DNA from: Cryobacterium adonitolivorans
GTDB taxonomy: Bacteria; Actinomycetota; Actinomycetes; Actinomycetales; Microbacteriaceae
Assembly: GCF_004402695.1 (NCBI RefSeq)
Contig: NZ_SOFL01000035.1
Location: forward strand, 1-58,145
Reading direction: 5' to 3'
DNA length: 58,145 nt
Position numbers and translations under genes: made by a program. Under the pieces are notes generated by a model that saw only the letters and a program-made list of their open reading frames with translations, was not told the origin of the DNA and did not search any database. This document shows, piece after piece, positions 8,059 through 15,514 of the stretch (within the stretch, counting starts at the first letter, position 1; the number at the start of each line of letters is the position of its first letter).

Positions 8059-8662
8059 CCTGGTCGTACCTGTGCTCGATGCCGTCAGGGCACTGGGCCG
8101 GAATCCGGTGGGCGACCGGGCCGTGATCCTCATCGATGGTCCCAGTGGTGCGGGCAAGAGCACTCTCGCCGACGCCGTGGTAGCCGCCTGGCCGGGACCG
8201 GTACCGCCGACGCTGGTACGCCTCGACGACGTCTATCCGGGCTGGGGCGGCCTGGACGCCGCCGTCGACCTGGTCGGCAGGCTGGTACTGGGCGCCCGGC
8301 ACACCGGCCGGCCCGCGGCCTGGCAACGATACGACTGGGCGGCGGCGAGCCCGGCCGAATGGCACAGCGTCGACCCCGGCCGGCCGCTCGTGATCGAGGG
8401 CTGCGGGGCCCTGGCCAGGGCCCATGCTCTCGTGAGCGACGTGAGGGTATGGCTGGATGCCGACGACGGTATCCGCAAGCAGCGGGCGCTGGCCCGCGAC
8501 GGCGGCGGTTTCGAGGCGCACTGGGACCAGTGGCAGCACGACTGGGTGGCCTACCGCACTCGGGACCAGCCCGAACGCTGGGCCACCGTGAGACTCACGG
8601 GTACGCCCCTCGGCTCAGACGCTCCGGTGCCGGCTCACCCGAAAGCCGTGCCTCCGCAGTAG
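8045..8662 (+). CDS. P-loop kinase-like ATP-binding protein
   Basis: 205 aa if TTG 8045 (GGGGA about 8 bases upstream) is used; GTG 8072 gives 196 aa. Walker A IDGPSGAGKST near residue 30, then LVRLDDVYPGW (a uridine-kinase-like substrate Asp-Asp), PLVIEGCGAL (Walker B region) and VWLDADDGIRKQRALARDG (lid Arg). It belongs to the uridine kinase/(d)NMP-kinase-like P-loop group; the substrate is unknown. It overlaps ecfT by 14 bp and is last in the thiamine-transport operon. A role in phosphorylating the imported precursor is possible but unproven. Confidence 0.7.
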   Translation: MCSPDLVVPVLDAVRALGRNPVGDRAVILIDGPSGAGKSTLADAVVAAWPGPVPPTLVRLDDVYPGWGGLDAAVDLVGRLVLGARHTGRPAAWQRYDWAAASPAEWHSVDPGRPLVIEGCGALARAHALVSDVRVWLDADDGIRKQRALARDGGGFEAHWDQWQHDWVAYRTRDQPERWATVRLTGTPLGSDAPVPAHPKAVPPQ

Positions 8663-8665
8663 GTT
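8660..8665 (+). promoter_or_regulatory. -10 hexamer of a leaderless promoter (TAGGTT)
   Basis: TAGGTT is followed by exactly 6 nt and ATG 8672. The first three bases are the stop codon of the kinase-like gene. Confidence 0.5.
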
Positions 8666-8671
8666 GGGGTC

Positions 8672-8932
8672 ATGACTACCCCGCAGAGTGAGAACACCGA
8701 GTACACCGTGGAATTCGTAGACGGCCCGCTCGAGGGCCAGACCGACAGCCGCGTGCTCCTGCACGGCAAGCATGACGCCCGGATCAGCATGGTCGCCGCC
8801 GTAGACAGCATGGAATCGCTGTTCTGGTACGACGAGGTCGACAGCCGAGAGGTACAGGGCAAGCTGCACGTGCGATACGCCTTCGACTCGTCTGACAGCG
8901 ACCCGATCGAATCGAACGACGCGCCGGACTGA
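8672..8932 (+). CDS. Small conserved-looking hypothetical protein
   Basis: 86 aa, acidic, no signal peptide or membrane segment. The centre (EYTVEFVDGPLEGQTDSRVL) looks like a small beta-rich fold, ending in an Asp/Ser tail. I do not recognise a family. Codon use and a -10 hexamer placed 6 nt before ATG support a real gene. It converges with the PBP-like gene, with 39 bp between the stops. Confidence 0.65.
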   Translation: MTTPQSENTEYTVEFVDGPLEGQTDSRVLLHGKHDARISMVAAVDSMESLFWYDEVDSREVQGKLHVRYAFDSSDSDPIESNDAPD

Positions 8933-8971
8933 ACCGCGGTTTCGCGAGCCTGCTGACACCCGCCCTGCCGA

Positions 8972-10264
8972 TTACCAGGTGGCGACGAGGGCGCTGACGA
9001 GGGGGACGGGGTGCAGCAGACGCCAGCCCGGACCGGGGTCGGTCAGGTTGCTGTCGAGCTCCAACGTGGACGAGACGCTCTCGCCGAACGCATCCACCGT
9101 GACCCGGCCGATCTTGGCTCCCGCACGCCCCGTGGCGACGTCGTCGAGCGTCACTTGGGCGTCGGTGGGGGCCGCGGCCTGCCAGCCGAATCGGGTCTTG
9201 GGGGTGGCGACGACGGCATCGGCCGAATCGCCCCACGCCGTCGTGAGGGTCGCGTAGCCGTCACCCTCCGCCAGGACCGGCAACTCCGTCACCCCGGCCC
9301 GTGCCGAGGCCATCAGGGCCGTCAGGTCGGCGGTGAGGGTGTCGTAGTCCGGCTCGCCCAGGAAGGCGCCGGCGAAGGTGAAGGCCTTGTCCCCGGTGGC
9401 GACGGTGGCGGTGAACAGGAAACAGACCCCGCCTTCGTCGGTGTAGCTGCGTGAGATGCCGGCGATGCCTTCTTCGGGCAGGTAGGGCGTGGTGTTCTTG
9501 ACGCCGCGCTGGCCGACCAGGGCGGATGCCGGCTGCGCGATGATGTCGGCGATCACGGGATTCGTGGCGGCCAGTCCCGCGATGCGGGCCAGGTCGGTGC
9601 CGGTTCCGGCACTGCCGTCGAGAAGGCCGTTGGCGTCGACCACCGTGGTGTCCGGCATGCCGTTGGCGGCCAGCCACGTGTTGGCGGCGGTGAGATAGGC
9701 GTCGACGGAGCCGAACGCCCAACGGGCCAGGGTGTCGGCATGGTTGTTGCTGGAGCCGAGGATCATGGCCTGAAGCAACTCGCGCTCCGTCCAGCTTTCG
9801 CCGGGGAACACGATCACGGTGCGGGCGTCCTCCGCTGTGTAGTCGAGGTAGTCCTGGTAGTCGGCGGTGACCAACGAGTAGGCCGGACCGGGTTCGCCCG
9901 CCGCGAGGGGCTTGGCGTCGAGCACGACGAGGGCCGTGATGATCTTGGCGGCGGATGCCATCGGCAGCGGGTCGCTGCCGCCGCCGACGGCTATGGTGTC
10001 CACGCCCAACGTCGCTGGGGCGGGCTCGACGGCGGCATCGCCGGTCTCGGCACTGTCCACCGCGGTGATGGCGAGCAGGCCGCTGGAGCCGGCGGCGGGT
10101 AGCACCGGGGTGGACGCCGGCACGGCGGGTTTCGGTGGGGTGAGGGTGACCGCGGCGACGGGGAGAGGGCCGAGCAACGTGGCGGGCCCGTACACCCCGA
10201 TCATCAGGATGATGAGAGTTCCCACCGAAACGCCGATGACACGGCCAGGTCGAAATCTACTCAT
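8972..10264 (-). CDS. Penicillin-binding-protein-like (D-Ala-D-Ala carboxypeptidase S11 type), KTG motif lost
   Basis: 430 aa. N-terminal membrane anchor at residues 9-30, then a Pro/Ala linker, then an S11/DacA-like domain outside the membrane. The nucleophile motif SAAK (104-107) and SSN (171-173) are present. Where carboxypeptidases have I-K-T-G-Y-T, this protein reads ISRSYTDEGG (270-279), so the KTG lysine is missing. It may be an inactive or repurposed wall protein. Promoter: TACCCT 5 nt before ATG suggests a leaderless mRNA. It is transcribed in the same direction as the zincin gene upstream, with a 23-bp gap. Confidence 0.82.
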   Translation of the reverse strand: MSRFRPGRVIGVSVGTLIILMIGVYGPATLLGPLPVAAVTLTPPKPAVPASTPVLPAAGSSGLLAITAVDSAETGDAAVEPAPATLGVDTIAVGGGSDPLPMASAAKIITALVVLDAKPLAAGEPGPAYSLVTADYQDYLDYTAEDARTVIVFPGESWTERELLQAMILGSSNNHADTLARWAFGSVDAYLTAANTWLAANGMPDTTVVDANGLLDGSAGTGTDLARIAGLAATNPVIADIIAQPASALVGQRGVKNTTPYLPEEGIAGISRSYTDEGGVCFLFTATVATGDKAFTFAGAFLGEPDYDTLTADLTALMASARAGVTELPVLAEGDGYATLTTAWGDSADAVVATPKTRFGWQAAAPTDAQVTLDDVATGRAGAKIGRVTVDAFGESVSSTLELDSNLTDPGPGWRLLHPVPLVSALVATW

Positions 10265-10269
10265 GGTTC

Positions 10270-10275
10270 AGGGTA
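10270..10275 (-). promoter_or_regulatory. -10 hexamer of a leaderless promoter (TACCCT)
   Basis: On the minus strand TACCCT is followed by GAACC and the ATG of the PBP-like gene, a 5-nt spacer. It fits an actinobacterial TANNNT -10 with transcription starting at or next to the start codon. Confidence 0.45.
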
Positions 10276-10287
10276 GCCCGACAGCGC

Positions 10288-10638
10288 TCAGGCCCAGCCC
10301 AGCTCGTGCAGCCTGTCGTCGTCAATCCCATAGAAATGGGCGATTTCGTGCACGAGGGTCACGTGAACCTCATCGCGGAGCTCGTCCATGTCGGAGACGA
10401 TGGCCAGCAGCGGTTCACGGAAGAGGATGATGCGGTCCGGCATCTCTCCGAAGCCGTACTGGCCGCGTTCGGTGAGGGCGACGCCGTCGTAGAGGCCCAG
10501 GGTGTCCAGGGTGCCGTCCTCCGGGCGGTCCTCGACCACGAAGATCACGTTGTCGAGGCCGTCGACCATGTCGTCGGGGAGCAGATCGAGCTCGTCGATG
10601 ACGAGGCGTTCGAAGTCGTCGTGGCTGAGCGTGAGCAT
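10288..10638 (-). CDS. Zincin-like metallopeptidase (PF06262 type)
   Basis: 116 aa. The C-terminus carries the zinc-protease motif HEIAHFYGIDDDRLHELG: two His and a Glu in HExxH, with a further Asp/Glu-rich stretch downstream. This is the compact, single-domain minimal-gluzincin family common in actinobacteria; no substrate is known. No signal peptide, so it is cytoplasmic. It lies between tRNA-His and the PBP-like gene. A near-consensus -10 (CATGCT) sits 6 nt before the ATG, so it may have its own leaderless mRNA. Confidence 0.82.
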   Translation of the reverse strand: MLTLSHDDFERLVIDELDLLPDDMVDGLDNVIFVVEDRPEDGTLDTLGLYDGVALTERGQYGFGEMPDRIILFREPLLAIVSDMDELRDEVHVTLVHEIAHFYGIDDDRLHELGWA

Positions 10639-10701
10639 CCACTCAGCATGACAGGTTCACAGGACTGATCCGGGTCTAACAATCTCTCGGAAAGATCTAC
10701 T

Positions 10702-10777
10702 TGGGGTGAGTAACGGGGCTTGAACCCGCGACCTCCTGGACCACAACCAGGCGCTCTACCAGCTGAGCTATACCCAC
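10702..10777 (-). tRNA. tRNA-His (GTG)
   Basis: On the minus strand GTGGGTA pairs with TACTCAC as the acceptor stem, the anticodon loop is TTGTGGT with anticodon GTG, and the T arm is GCGGG-TTCAAGC-CCCGT. The extra 5' G(-1) opposite C73, typical of tRNA-His, is encoded at 10778. CCA is encoded at the 3' end. Confidence 0.95.
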
Positions 10778-10823
10778 CAAGTGCCGCTTCGCTCTTGCAA
10801 GCGAAGGCAACTCCAGAATTCTA

Positions 10824-11444
10824 TTACACGTTTTGGGTGAAGTTGTTCACAACGGCCGTCGCGTGCGATTTTGCTTCGGCACTCGTGGGTCCGGGGTCGG
10901 CCACGAAGACGCTCTGGCGGTAGTACGCGAGCTCGCGGATCGACTCCAGGATGTCGGCGAGAGCGCGGTGGCCGCCGTCCTTGGCCGGTGCGTTGAAGTA
11001 CGCTCGCGGGAACCAGCGGTGGGCGAGTTCCTTGATCGAGGAGACATCGACGTTGCGATAGTGCAGCTGCTTGTCCAGGCGCGGCATGTACCGGGCCAGG
11101 AATGCCCGGTCAGTTCCGATCGAGTTGCCGGCCAGGGGAGCGCGCTGGTCCTCGGGAACGAAACGCAACACGTATTCGAGCACCTGGTACTCCGCCTCGG
11201 CCACGCTCACACCGTTGGGGATCTCCTCTATCAGCCCGGATGAGGTGTGCATATTGCGCACGAAGTCGCCCATGTTCGCCAGGGCGGACGCATCGGGCTT
11301 GATCACGATGTCGAGGCCCGGGTCGAGAATGTTGAGGTCGAAGTCGGTGACGACCACCGCAATCTCCACCAATTCGTCATTGTTGATGTCGAGCCCGGTC
11401 ATTTCACAATCGATCCATACCAACCGGTCACTGCTGTTTGTCAT
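10824..11444 (-). CDS. orn: Oligoribonuclease
   Basis: 206 aa, usual family length. A DEDDh 3'-5' exoribonuclease that degrades 2-5-nt RNA and linear dinucleotides from cyclic-di-nucleotide turnover. Motifs: [10 protein letters not shown] (Exo I, Asp/Glu, residues 10-19), [14 protein letters not shown] (Exo II Asp, about residue 110), and [10 protein letters not shown] (Exo III His/Asp, about residue 158). Divergent from the SCO4848-like gene; minus-strand TAGACT sits 6 nt before the ATG. tRNA-His lies just downstream. Confidence 0.95.
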   Translation of the reverse strand: MTNSSDRLVWIDCEMTGLDINNDELVEIAVVVTDFDLNILDPGLDIVIKPDASALANMGDFVRNMHTSSGLIEEIPNGVSVAEAEYQVLEYVLRFVPEDQRAPLAGNSIGTDRAFLARYMPRLDKQLHYRNVDVSSIKELAHRWFPRAYFNAPAKDGGHRALADILESIRELAYYRQSVFVADPGPTSAEAKSHATAVVNNFTQNV

Positions 11445-11450
11445 GGGGCG

Positions 11451-11456
11451 AGTCTA
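11451..11456 (-). promoter_or_regulatory. -10 hexamer of a leaderless orn promoter (TAGACT)
   Basis: The minus strand reads TAGACT-CGCCCC-ATG, a 6-nt spacer with no ribosome site. Confidence 0.55.
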
Positions 11457-11506
11457 GCGGTGGGCCCCGACACGGCTCCCTTACCGGCGGCCGCCCCGGC
11501 GCTCGT

Positions 11507-11512
11507 AGACTG
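11507..11512 (+). promoter_or_regulatory. -10 hexamer of a leaderless promoter (TAGACT)
   Basis: TAGACT is followed by 6 nt and ATG 11519; this decides the start over the ATG at 11513, which would touch the hexamer. Confidence 0.55.
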
Positions 11513-11518
11513 ATGCTG

Positions 11519-11737
11519 ATGCTTACAACACTCGCTATCCTGCTGCTGCTCAACGCCGTCTGGAACGTCGTGGTCTGGCCACGCTTCTACAAGAGGGTCA
11601 GTCAGGACGACCGGGCTCGGGATGCGTCGGGCAAGCCGACGTCGTTCCTGATCGTGCACGCGGTGCTGGTCGGGGTGTCGCTGCTGCTGGCCGCCGTTTC
11701 CGCGGTTGTGGCCGTCCTCGCACTGGTCAACGGTTAG
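11519..11737 (+). CDS. SCO4848-like small membrane protein
   Basis: 72 aa, two membrane segments (residues 3-22 and about 45-70) joined by a loop with WPRFYKRVSQDDRARD. Length, the W-P-x-F motif after helix 1 and the loop fit the actinobacterial SCO4848 family, whose function is unknown. No ribosome site is visible; the -10 hexamer 6 nt upstream suggests a leaderless mRNA. The thioredoxin-like gene begins 8 bp after its stop, so they are likely co-transcribed. Confidence 0.75.
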   Translation: MLTTLAILLLLNAVWNVVVWPRFYKRVSQDDRARDASGKPTSFLIVHAVLVGVSLLLAAVSAVVAVLALVNG

Positions 11738-11745
11738 GAGCCGTC

Positions 11746-12006
11746 ATGGAACTCATCTTCTTCTCCTCGGCCTTCTGCGAACCGTGTCTGCAGACCCGCT
11801 CCGTCCTGGCAGAGGTCGAACGACTGGTGCCGGCCGCGACGGTGCGCGAACTCGACGTGGCGCACGACAATGCCGCGGCCGAGGAGGCCGGAATCCGCAA
11901 CACTCCCACGATCATCGTGCAGAACGCCGCCGGCGACGAGGTGTTCCGCGCCACGGGCGTGCCGACCCTCGCTCAGGTGCTGGCCGCCACGGCCAAAGCG
12001 CTCTAA
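11746..12006 (+). CDS. Thioredoxin-like protein (CEPC active site)
   Basis: 86 aa, a minimal thioredoxin fold. ELIFFSSAFCEPCLQTR carries a CxxC redox pair (Cys10/Cys13 region) and RNTPTIIVQN holds the cis-proline. Short thioredoxins of this kind reduce disulfides in the cytoplasm; the partner is unknown. The ribosome site AGGAG lies about 7 bases before ATG 11746. It is immediately upstream of tRNA-Arg and behind a SCO4848-like gene. Confidence 0.82.
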   Translation: MELIFFSSAFCEPCLQTRSVLAEVERLVPAATVRELDVAHDNAAAEEAGIRNTPTIIVQNAAGDEVFRATGVPTLAQVLAATAKAL

Positions 12007-12060
12007 GCGCGCCGACGCCGGGGCAGTCGTCCGGACTGCGGTATCGTTGAAGCGCTATGC

Positions 12061-12133
12061 GCCCCCGTAGCTCAGGGGATAGAGCAGGAGCCTTCTAATC
12101 TCTTTGTCGCAGGTTCGAATCCTGCCGGGGGCA
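12061..12133 (+). tRNA. tRNA-Arg (TCT)
   Basis: Acceptor GCCCCCG/CGGGGGC, D arm GCTC...GAGC, anticodon loop CTTCTAA with anticodon TCT, T arm GCAGG-TTCGAAT-CCTGC. The anticodon stem has a weak closing pair (C31/U39) and a G-U at 27/43. CCA is not encoded. A strong terminator follows. Confidence 0.93.
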
Positions 12134-12138
12134 CAGCA

Positions 12139-12170
12139 CAACCCCGCCGGTCATGCCGGCGGGGTTGTTT
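12139..12170. terminator. Rho-independent terminator after tRNA-Arg
   Basis: CAACCCCGCCGG and CCGGCGGGGTTG form a 12-bp perfect stem with a 4-nt loop, followed by TTT. It can also serve the converging TusA-like gene. Confidence 0.9.
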
Positions 12171-12185
12171 CTTGGTGGACGAGAC

Positions 12186-12413
12186 TCAGGCCTTCTGCAC
12201 CGTGATGGTCCACGCCGCGCTGCCGACCCTGTCGAAGTTCGTCACGGGGTAGCCGGCATCCGCCGCCCACCTGGGCAGTGCATCCGTCGCCTGGGTGCAG
12301 TCGAAGTTGATCACCAACTCGTCGCCGATCGCCAGCAGGGCAATGGCTTCCTTGGCCTCGACGAGGGGGAACGGGCAGACCTGACCGTCGGTTTCGAGTA
12401 CGTGCTGGGCCAT
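12186..12413 (-). CDS. tsuB: TusA/YeeD-like sulfur carrier (TsuB-type)
   Basis: 75 aa, one TusA/SirA domain. DGQVCPFPLVEAKEAI carries the C-P-x-P-L persulfide-binding motif, with the reactive Cys near residue 13. In the YeeE/YeeD (TsuA/TsuB) pair this protein accepts sulfur from imported thiosulfate. The gene follows the YeeE-like transporter by about 90 bp on the same strand, has a strong ribosome site (AAGGAGACAG), and ends near the terminator shared with tRNA-Arg. Confidence 0.85.
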   Translation of the reverse strand: MAQHVLETDGQVCPFPLVEAKEAIALLAIGDELVINFDCTQATDALPRWAADAGYPVTNFDRVGSAAWTITVQKA

Positions 12414-12500
12414 GATGGCTGTCTCCTTGCTGGTCGGAATTGGATGCTGCTGGTAACTGGGTGGGGTCGTGCTGTCGCCTGGGGTGCAGTCACCTGACGG

Positions 12501-13589
12501 TCAGGAGCGCATCGACTCGTGTTCGGATGCGGTGCTCGCCGAACCCTGGCCGGCGGCCGCGAGCCGGGCCTTCGACGGTCCCGTGATGAACAGCCGGGTC
12601 GCAGCGCCCACTCCCACGATCATGAACCCGAACGCCACCCAGCCCTGCAACTGAAAGGTAGCTGTGTTGACCATCGCATTTCCGATGGTGCAGCCGCCGG
12701 CCAGGCTGGCGCCGATTCCCATCAGCGCCCCGCCGCCGATGCTGCGCACAGTGGTGAGCGCATCAGGAATCCGAACACGGAATTCGCCGCTGGCCTTCGC
12801 GGCAATGAACGCGCCCAGAAGGATGCCGATGACGAGGTAGACGCCCCAGTCGATCACTTCGGCGTCGCCGGCGACGAGGTAATTGACGATGTTCGACGAT
12901 GGACCCGTGATGCCCAGGCCCGCCTCGCGGCCGGTTGCCCAGCTCAGCGGCCACGCCAGAATGGCCAGGACCCCGATGACCAGGGCGGTGCTGAAGGCGC
13001 CCCACTGCTTCTCGAAGAGCAGATGGGCGATGCCCCGCTTGCGAGCCGGCAGGGTGGCCATCGGTGCTGCCGGACGGCGGCGCAGGTGGTGGCGGGCGAG
13101 GGCGGCGACGGCCACGGCGAGAGCCGCCACCAGAAGCCACGGTGACACGCCGAGGACGCCGTGAACCGTGGACGCCTCGACCGTCACGCCGCGAATTGCG
13201 GTCACGGCGGGGGCGAGCGCACCGGTCTTGGAGACGGCGGAGAACAGCGCGTAGAAGATCAAGGCCAGCCAGCTGCCCACCAGGCCCTCACCGGCCCGGT
13301 AGTACGTTCCCGTCGCGCAACCGCCGGCCAATACGATGGCGAACCCGAAGATGAAGGCCCCGCCGATGGTGGAGAGCCAGGGGAACGGGCTGGAGGACAG
13401 TGAGATGACGCCCAGGGCGTCCAGGGTGAAGACGCCGACGCTCTGCACGGCGATGACGATGAGGAACGCGGTGAGCCACCTCGTGTTGCCGGTGACCCAC
13501 AGGTCCCGGAACGCCCCGGTGACACAGAACCGCCCCCTCTGCATGACGAAGCCGAGAGCTATCCCGATGAGCAATCCAGTGACCAGCAT
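12501..13589 (-). CDS. tsuA: YeeE/YedE-family thiosulfate transporter (TsuA-like)
   Basis: 362 aa, about nine hydrophobic segments. Two pseudo-repeats carry the conserved Cys-containing signatures QRGRFCVTGAFRD (near residue 20) with LAGGCATGTYYRAGEG (near residue 90), and LAGGCTIGNAMVNTATF (near residue 310). These cysteines pass thiosulfate through the pore of TsuA. The partner TusA-like gene follows directly. The ribosome site GGGGA is 6 bases before ATG; a 19-bp palindrome lies 22 bp upstream of the start. Confidence 0.88.
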   Translation of the reverse strand: MLVTGLLIGIALGFVMQRGRFCVTGAFRDLWVTGNTRWLTAFLIVIAVQSVGVFTLDALGVISLSSSPFPWLSTIGGAFIFGFAIVLAGGCATGTYYRAGEGLVGSWLALIFYALFSAVSKTGALAPAVTAIRGVTVEASTVHGVLGVSPWLLVAALAVAVAALARHHLRRRPAAPMATLPARKRGIAHLLFEKQWGAFSTALVIGVLAILAWPLSWATGREAGLGITGPSSNIVNYLVAGDAEVIDWGVYLVIGILLGAFIAAKASGEFRVRIPDALTTVRSIGGGALMGIGASLAGGCTIGNAMVNTATFQLQGWVAFGFMIVGVGAATRLFITGPSKARLAAAGQGSASTASEHESMRS

Positions 13590-13610
13590 GCAGTTTCCCC
13601 ATTCGTTTCG

Positions 13611-13629
13611 CCTCCCACGCTGTGGGAGG
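13611..13629. promoter_or_regulatory. G-tract palindrome upstream of tsuA, possible CsoR/CstR-type operator
   Basis: CCTCCCAC-GCT-GTGGGAGG is a perfect 8-bp inverted repeat. Operators of the CsoR family, which includes the persulfide sensor CstR, are G/C-tract palindromes, and the neighbour is a sulfur uptake pair. The regulator is not in the window. Confidence 0.4.
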
Positions 13630-13737
13630 ACGCACTCACGACGCTACGAGTCCAGCCGCCAGACGCGGGCCAATGCGTCGCCGTGTGACCGGGCGGATGT
13701 GCAGGCATCCTGCAGACATCTACTCGCCGCGACTTGA

Positions 13738-13743
13738 TAGATT
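13738..13743 (+). promoter_or_regulatory. -10 hexamer of a leaderless nadE promoter (TAGATT)
   Basis: TAGATT-CGTCAG-ATG: 6-nt spacer to nadE, no ribosome site. Confidence 0.55.
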
Positions 13744-13749
13744 CGTCAG

Positions 13750-14571
13750 ATGCGAGAACAACAGGTGCGAATCATCAAGGAACTGCACGTGACCCCGTCC
13801 ATCGACCCGGCCGCCGAGATTCGGCGCCGCGTCGACTTCCTCAAGGACTACCTGCTCGCCAGCGGGGCGAATGGTCTGGTCCTCGGGATCAGCGGGGGAC
13901 AGGACTCGTCCCTGGCCGGGCGCCTGTGCCAGCTGGCGATCGAGGAGCTCACCGTCGAGGGGCACTCCGTTCGTTTCATCCCGCTGCGCCTGCCGTACGC
14001 GGTGCAGCGGGACGAGGACGACGCACAGCTCGCCCTGGAGTTCATCGCTCCGGAATCGAACCTCACCTTCAACATCGAGCGTGCGGTCGACGGCTTCGAG
14101 GCCGAATTCAGCGTCAGCACCGGCACCCGGATGCCGGACTTCGACAAGGGCAACGTCAAGGCCCGCGCCAGGATGATCGCGCAGTACGCCATCGCCGGAG
14201 CCCACGGACTGCTGGTGGTCGGCACCGACCACGCGGCAGAGGCCGTGACGGGGTTCTTCACCAAGTTCGGTGACGGCGGCGCCGATCTGCTGCCGCTGAC
14301 CGGTCTGACCAAGCGGCAGGGCCGGCTGCTGTTGATGGAGCTGGGCGCCCCCGAGCAGCTCTACCTGAAGGCACCGACCGCCGACCTGCTCGACGACAAC
14401 CCCGGTCAGACCGATGAGGCGAACCTGGGGATGCAGTATGAGCACATCGACGACTTCCTCGAGGGCAAGCCCGTCGAGGACCACGTGGCGGAGGCCATCG
14501 AGCGGCGCTACCTGAGCACCCAGCACAAGCGCCGGGTGCCGGCATCCCTCTTCGACGACTGGTGGAAGTAG
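13750..14571 (+). CDS. nadE: Ammonia-dependent NAD+ synthetase
   Basis: 273 aa, the single-domain length typical of E. coli-type NadE without a glutaminase domain. It converts deamido-NAD and ammonia to NAD with ATP. The ATP-pyrophosphatase P-loop GISGGQDSS lies near residue 45; the NaAD-binding part follows ([14 protein letters not shown]), then [22 protein letters not shown] and the C-terminal AQHKRxxP-like end ([17 protein letters not shown]). Leaderless promoter upstream; a strong terminator follows the stop. Confidence 0.93.
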   Translation: MREQQVRIIKELHVTPSIDPAAEIRRRVDFLKDYLLASGANGLVLGISGGQDSSLAGRLCQLAIEELTVEGHSVRFIPLRLPYAVQRDEDDAQLALEFIAPESNLTFNIERAVDGFEAEFSVSTGTRMPDFDKGNVKARARMIAQYAIAGAHGLLVVGTDHAAEAVTGFFTKFGDGGADLLPLTGLTKRQGRLLLMELGAPEQLYLKAPTADLLDDNPGQTDEANLGMQYEHIDDFLEGKPVEDHVAEAIERRYLSTQHKRRVPASLFDDWWK

Positions 14572-14614
14572 ACCCGACCCGCCGCGCCGGTCCGTGAATC
14601 GTGGCCGGGCAGCG

Positions 14615-14652
14615 AAAAACACCGGCCCGCGAAAGCGGACCGGCGTTTTTTT
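14615..14652. terminator. Bidirectional terminator between nadE and the hypothetical gene
   Basis: ACACCGGCCCGC-GAAA-GCGGACCGGCGT forms a long stem with a GAAA loop. AAAAA precedes it and TTTTTTT follows, so it can stop both converging genes. Confidence 0.92.
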
Positions 14653-14665
14653 GACGGGTGGGGGA

Positions 14666-15406
14666 TTAGGAGTTCGGCAGCGGCGCTGGGCGCACTTCGA
14701 GTGCCTGCACGTCGTCGAGGAGGCGCTGCGTCTCCGTCGAGGGAGACGCGGTTGGCGAGGACGCCGCCCCGGGGGCAGCCGCGGCGGGGACGTAACCGAG
14801 CGGCTGGGCGGCCGGAGCCTTGCCCGGTGCGGCAGGAGTCGCGAACTGGTCGTGGTGCTGCTGCGCTACCCAGGCATCCTGTTCGGCCAGGAGGTTCTTC
14901 TCGGTGGAGGTGTTCTGGGATTTCCAGCGCTCGAGGTCGCCCTGGAAGATCTTGCGTGCCCGGGACGGCTTCTTCTGCCAGTCGACGAGGCGGTCGCGGA
15001 ATTCCACGAGGGCCGGCTCGAGCTGGTAACCGAAGGTGGCCGAGGTGCGCTTGAGCTCGGCCAGCTGGTGCGCTGCCCAATCCGCGGCGATGCTCGATCC
15101 CTTGATCGGCAGCAGCCGGATCTGAATGTCGGCCATGCCCACGGCACGGTCGTTCATCACCTGCTCCTGCGGGGTCAATGAGTTCCAGACGGATGCCTCG
15201 GTTGCGGCATCCACGATCGACCCGATGGCCGCGGCCCGCAACTCGCGGTCGTGCTGGGCGAGCAGGCGCGCGATGGCGCCACGTGCGATCCAGGCCGCCA
15301 GGAGGCTGGCCACGATTATGGCGACGATCAGCACGACGGCGCTGAAGATCATGGGCTGGTTCCTGGTCGCTGTGAGCCAGGTTACGAAATCATTCCACCA
15401 CTGCAT
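14666..15406 (-). CDS. Hypothetical membrane-anchored protein
   Basis: 246 aa. One membrane segment at residues 19-41 (PMIFSAVVLIVAIIVASLL), then a charged, helical region (about 45-190) likely inside the cell or forming coiled coil, then an Ala/Pro-rich tail. No family recognised. Minus-strand TAGCCT lies 7 nt before ATG (leaderless-like). It converges on nadE across the terminator. Confidence 0.75.
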   Translation of the reverse strand: MQWWNDFVTWLTATRNQPMIFSAVVLIVAIIVASLLAAWIARGAIARLLAQHDRELRAAAIGSIVDAATEASVWNSLTPQEQVMNDRAVGMADIQIRLLPIKGSSIAADWAAHQLAELKRTSATFGYQLEPALVEFRDRLVDWQKKPSRARKIFQGDLERWKSQNTSTEKNLLAEQDAWVAQQHHDQFATPAAPGKAPAAQPLGYVPAAAAPGAASSPTASPSTETQRLLDDVQALEVRPAPLPNS

Positions 15407-15410
15407 GTGC

Positions 15411-15416
15411 GGAAGG
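15411..15416 (-). promoter_or_regulatory. -10-like hexamer before the hypothetical membrane protein (TAGCCT)
   Basis: The minus strand reads GGTAGCCTTCCGCACATG; the hexamer is about 7 nt from the start codon. Confidence 0.4.
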
Positions 15417-15514
15417 CTACCTCGCAGGCGGGCCGATCAGCGGTAGCCGTCACGGCGTGGCCGGATAAGCGGTCATAAACGGCTCCCGCGCGGCCGCCCT
15501 GGCCCGGCGGGCGC

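Noticed and set aside
12061..12133. tRNA-Arg as a degenerate tRNA
   Set aside because: Only the closing anticodon-stem pair is weak (C31/U39); all other stems, the loop and the T arm are intact, so it is treated as functional.
10702..12133. Integration site at tRNA-His or tRNA-Arg
   Set aside because: No integrase, no duplicated tRNA 3' end and no change of gene style nearby.
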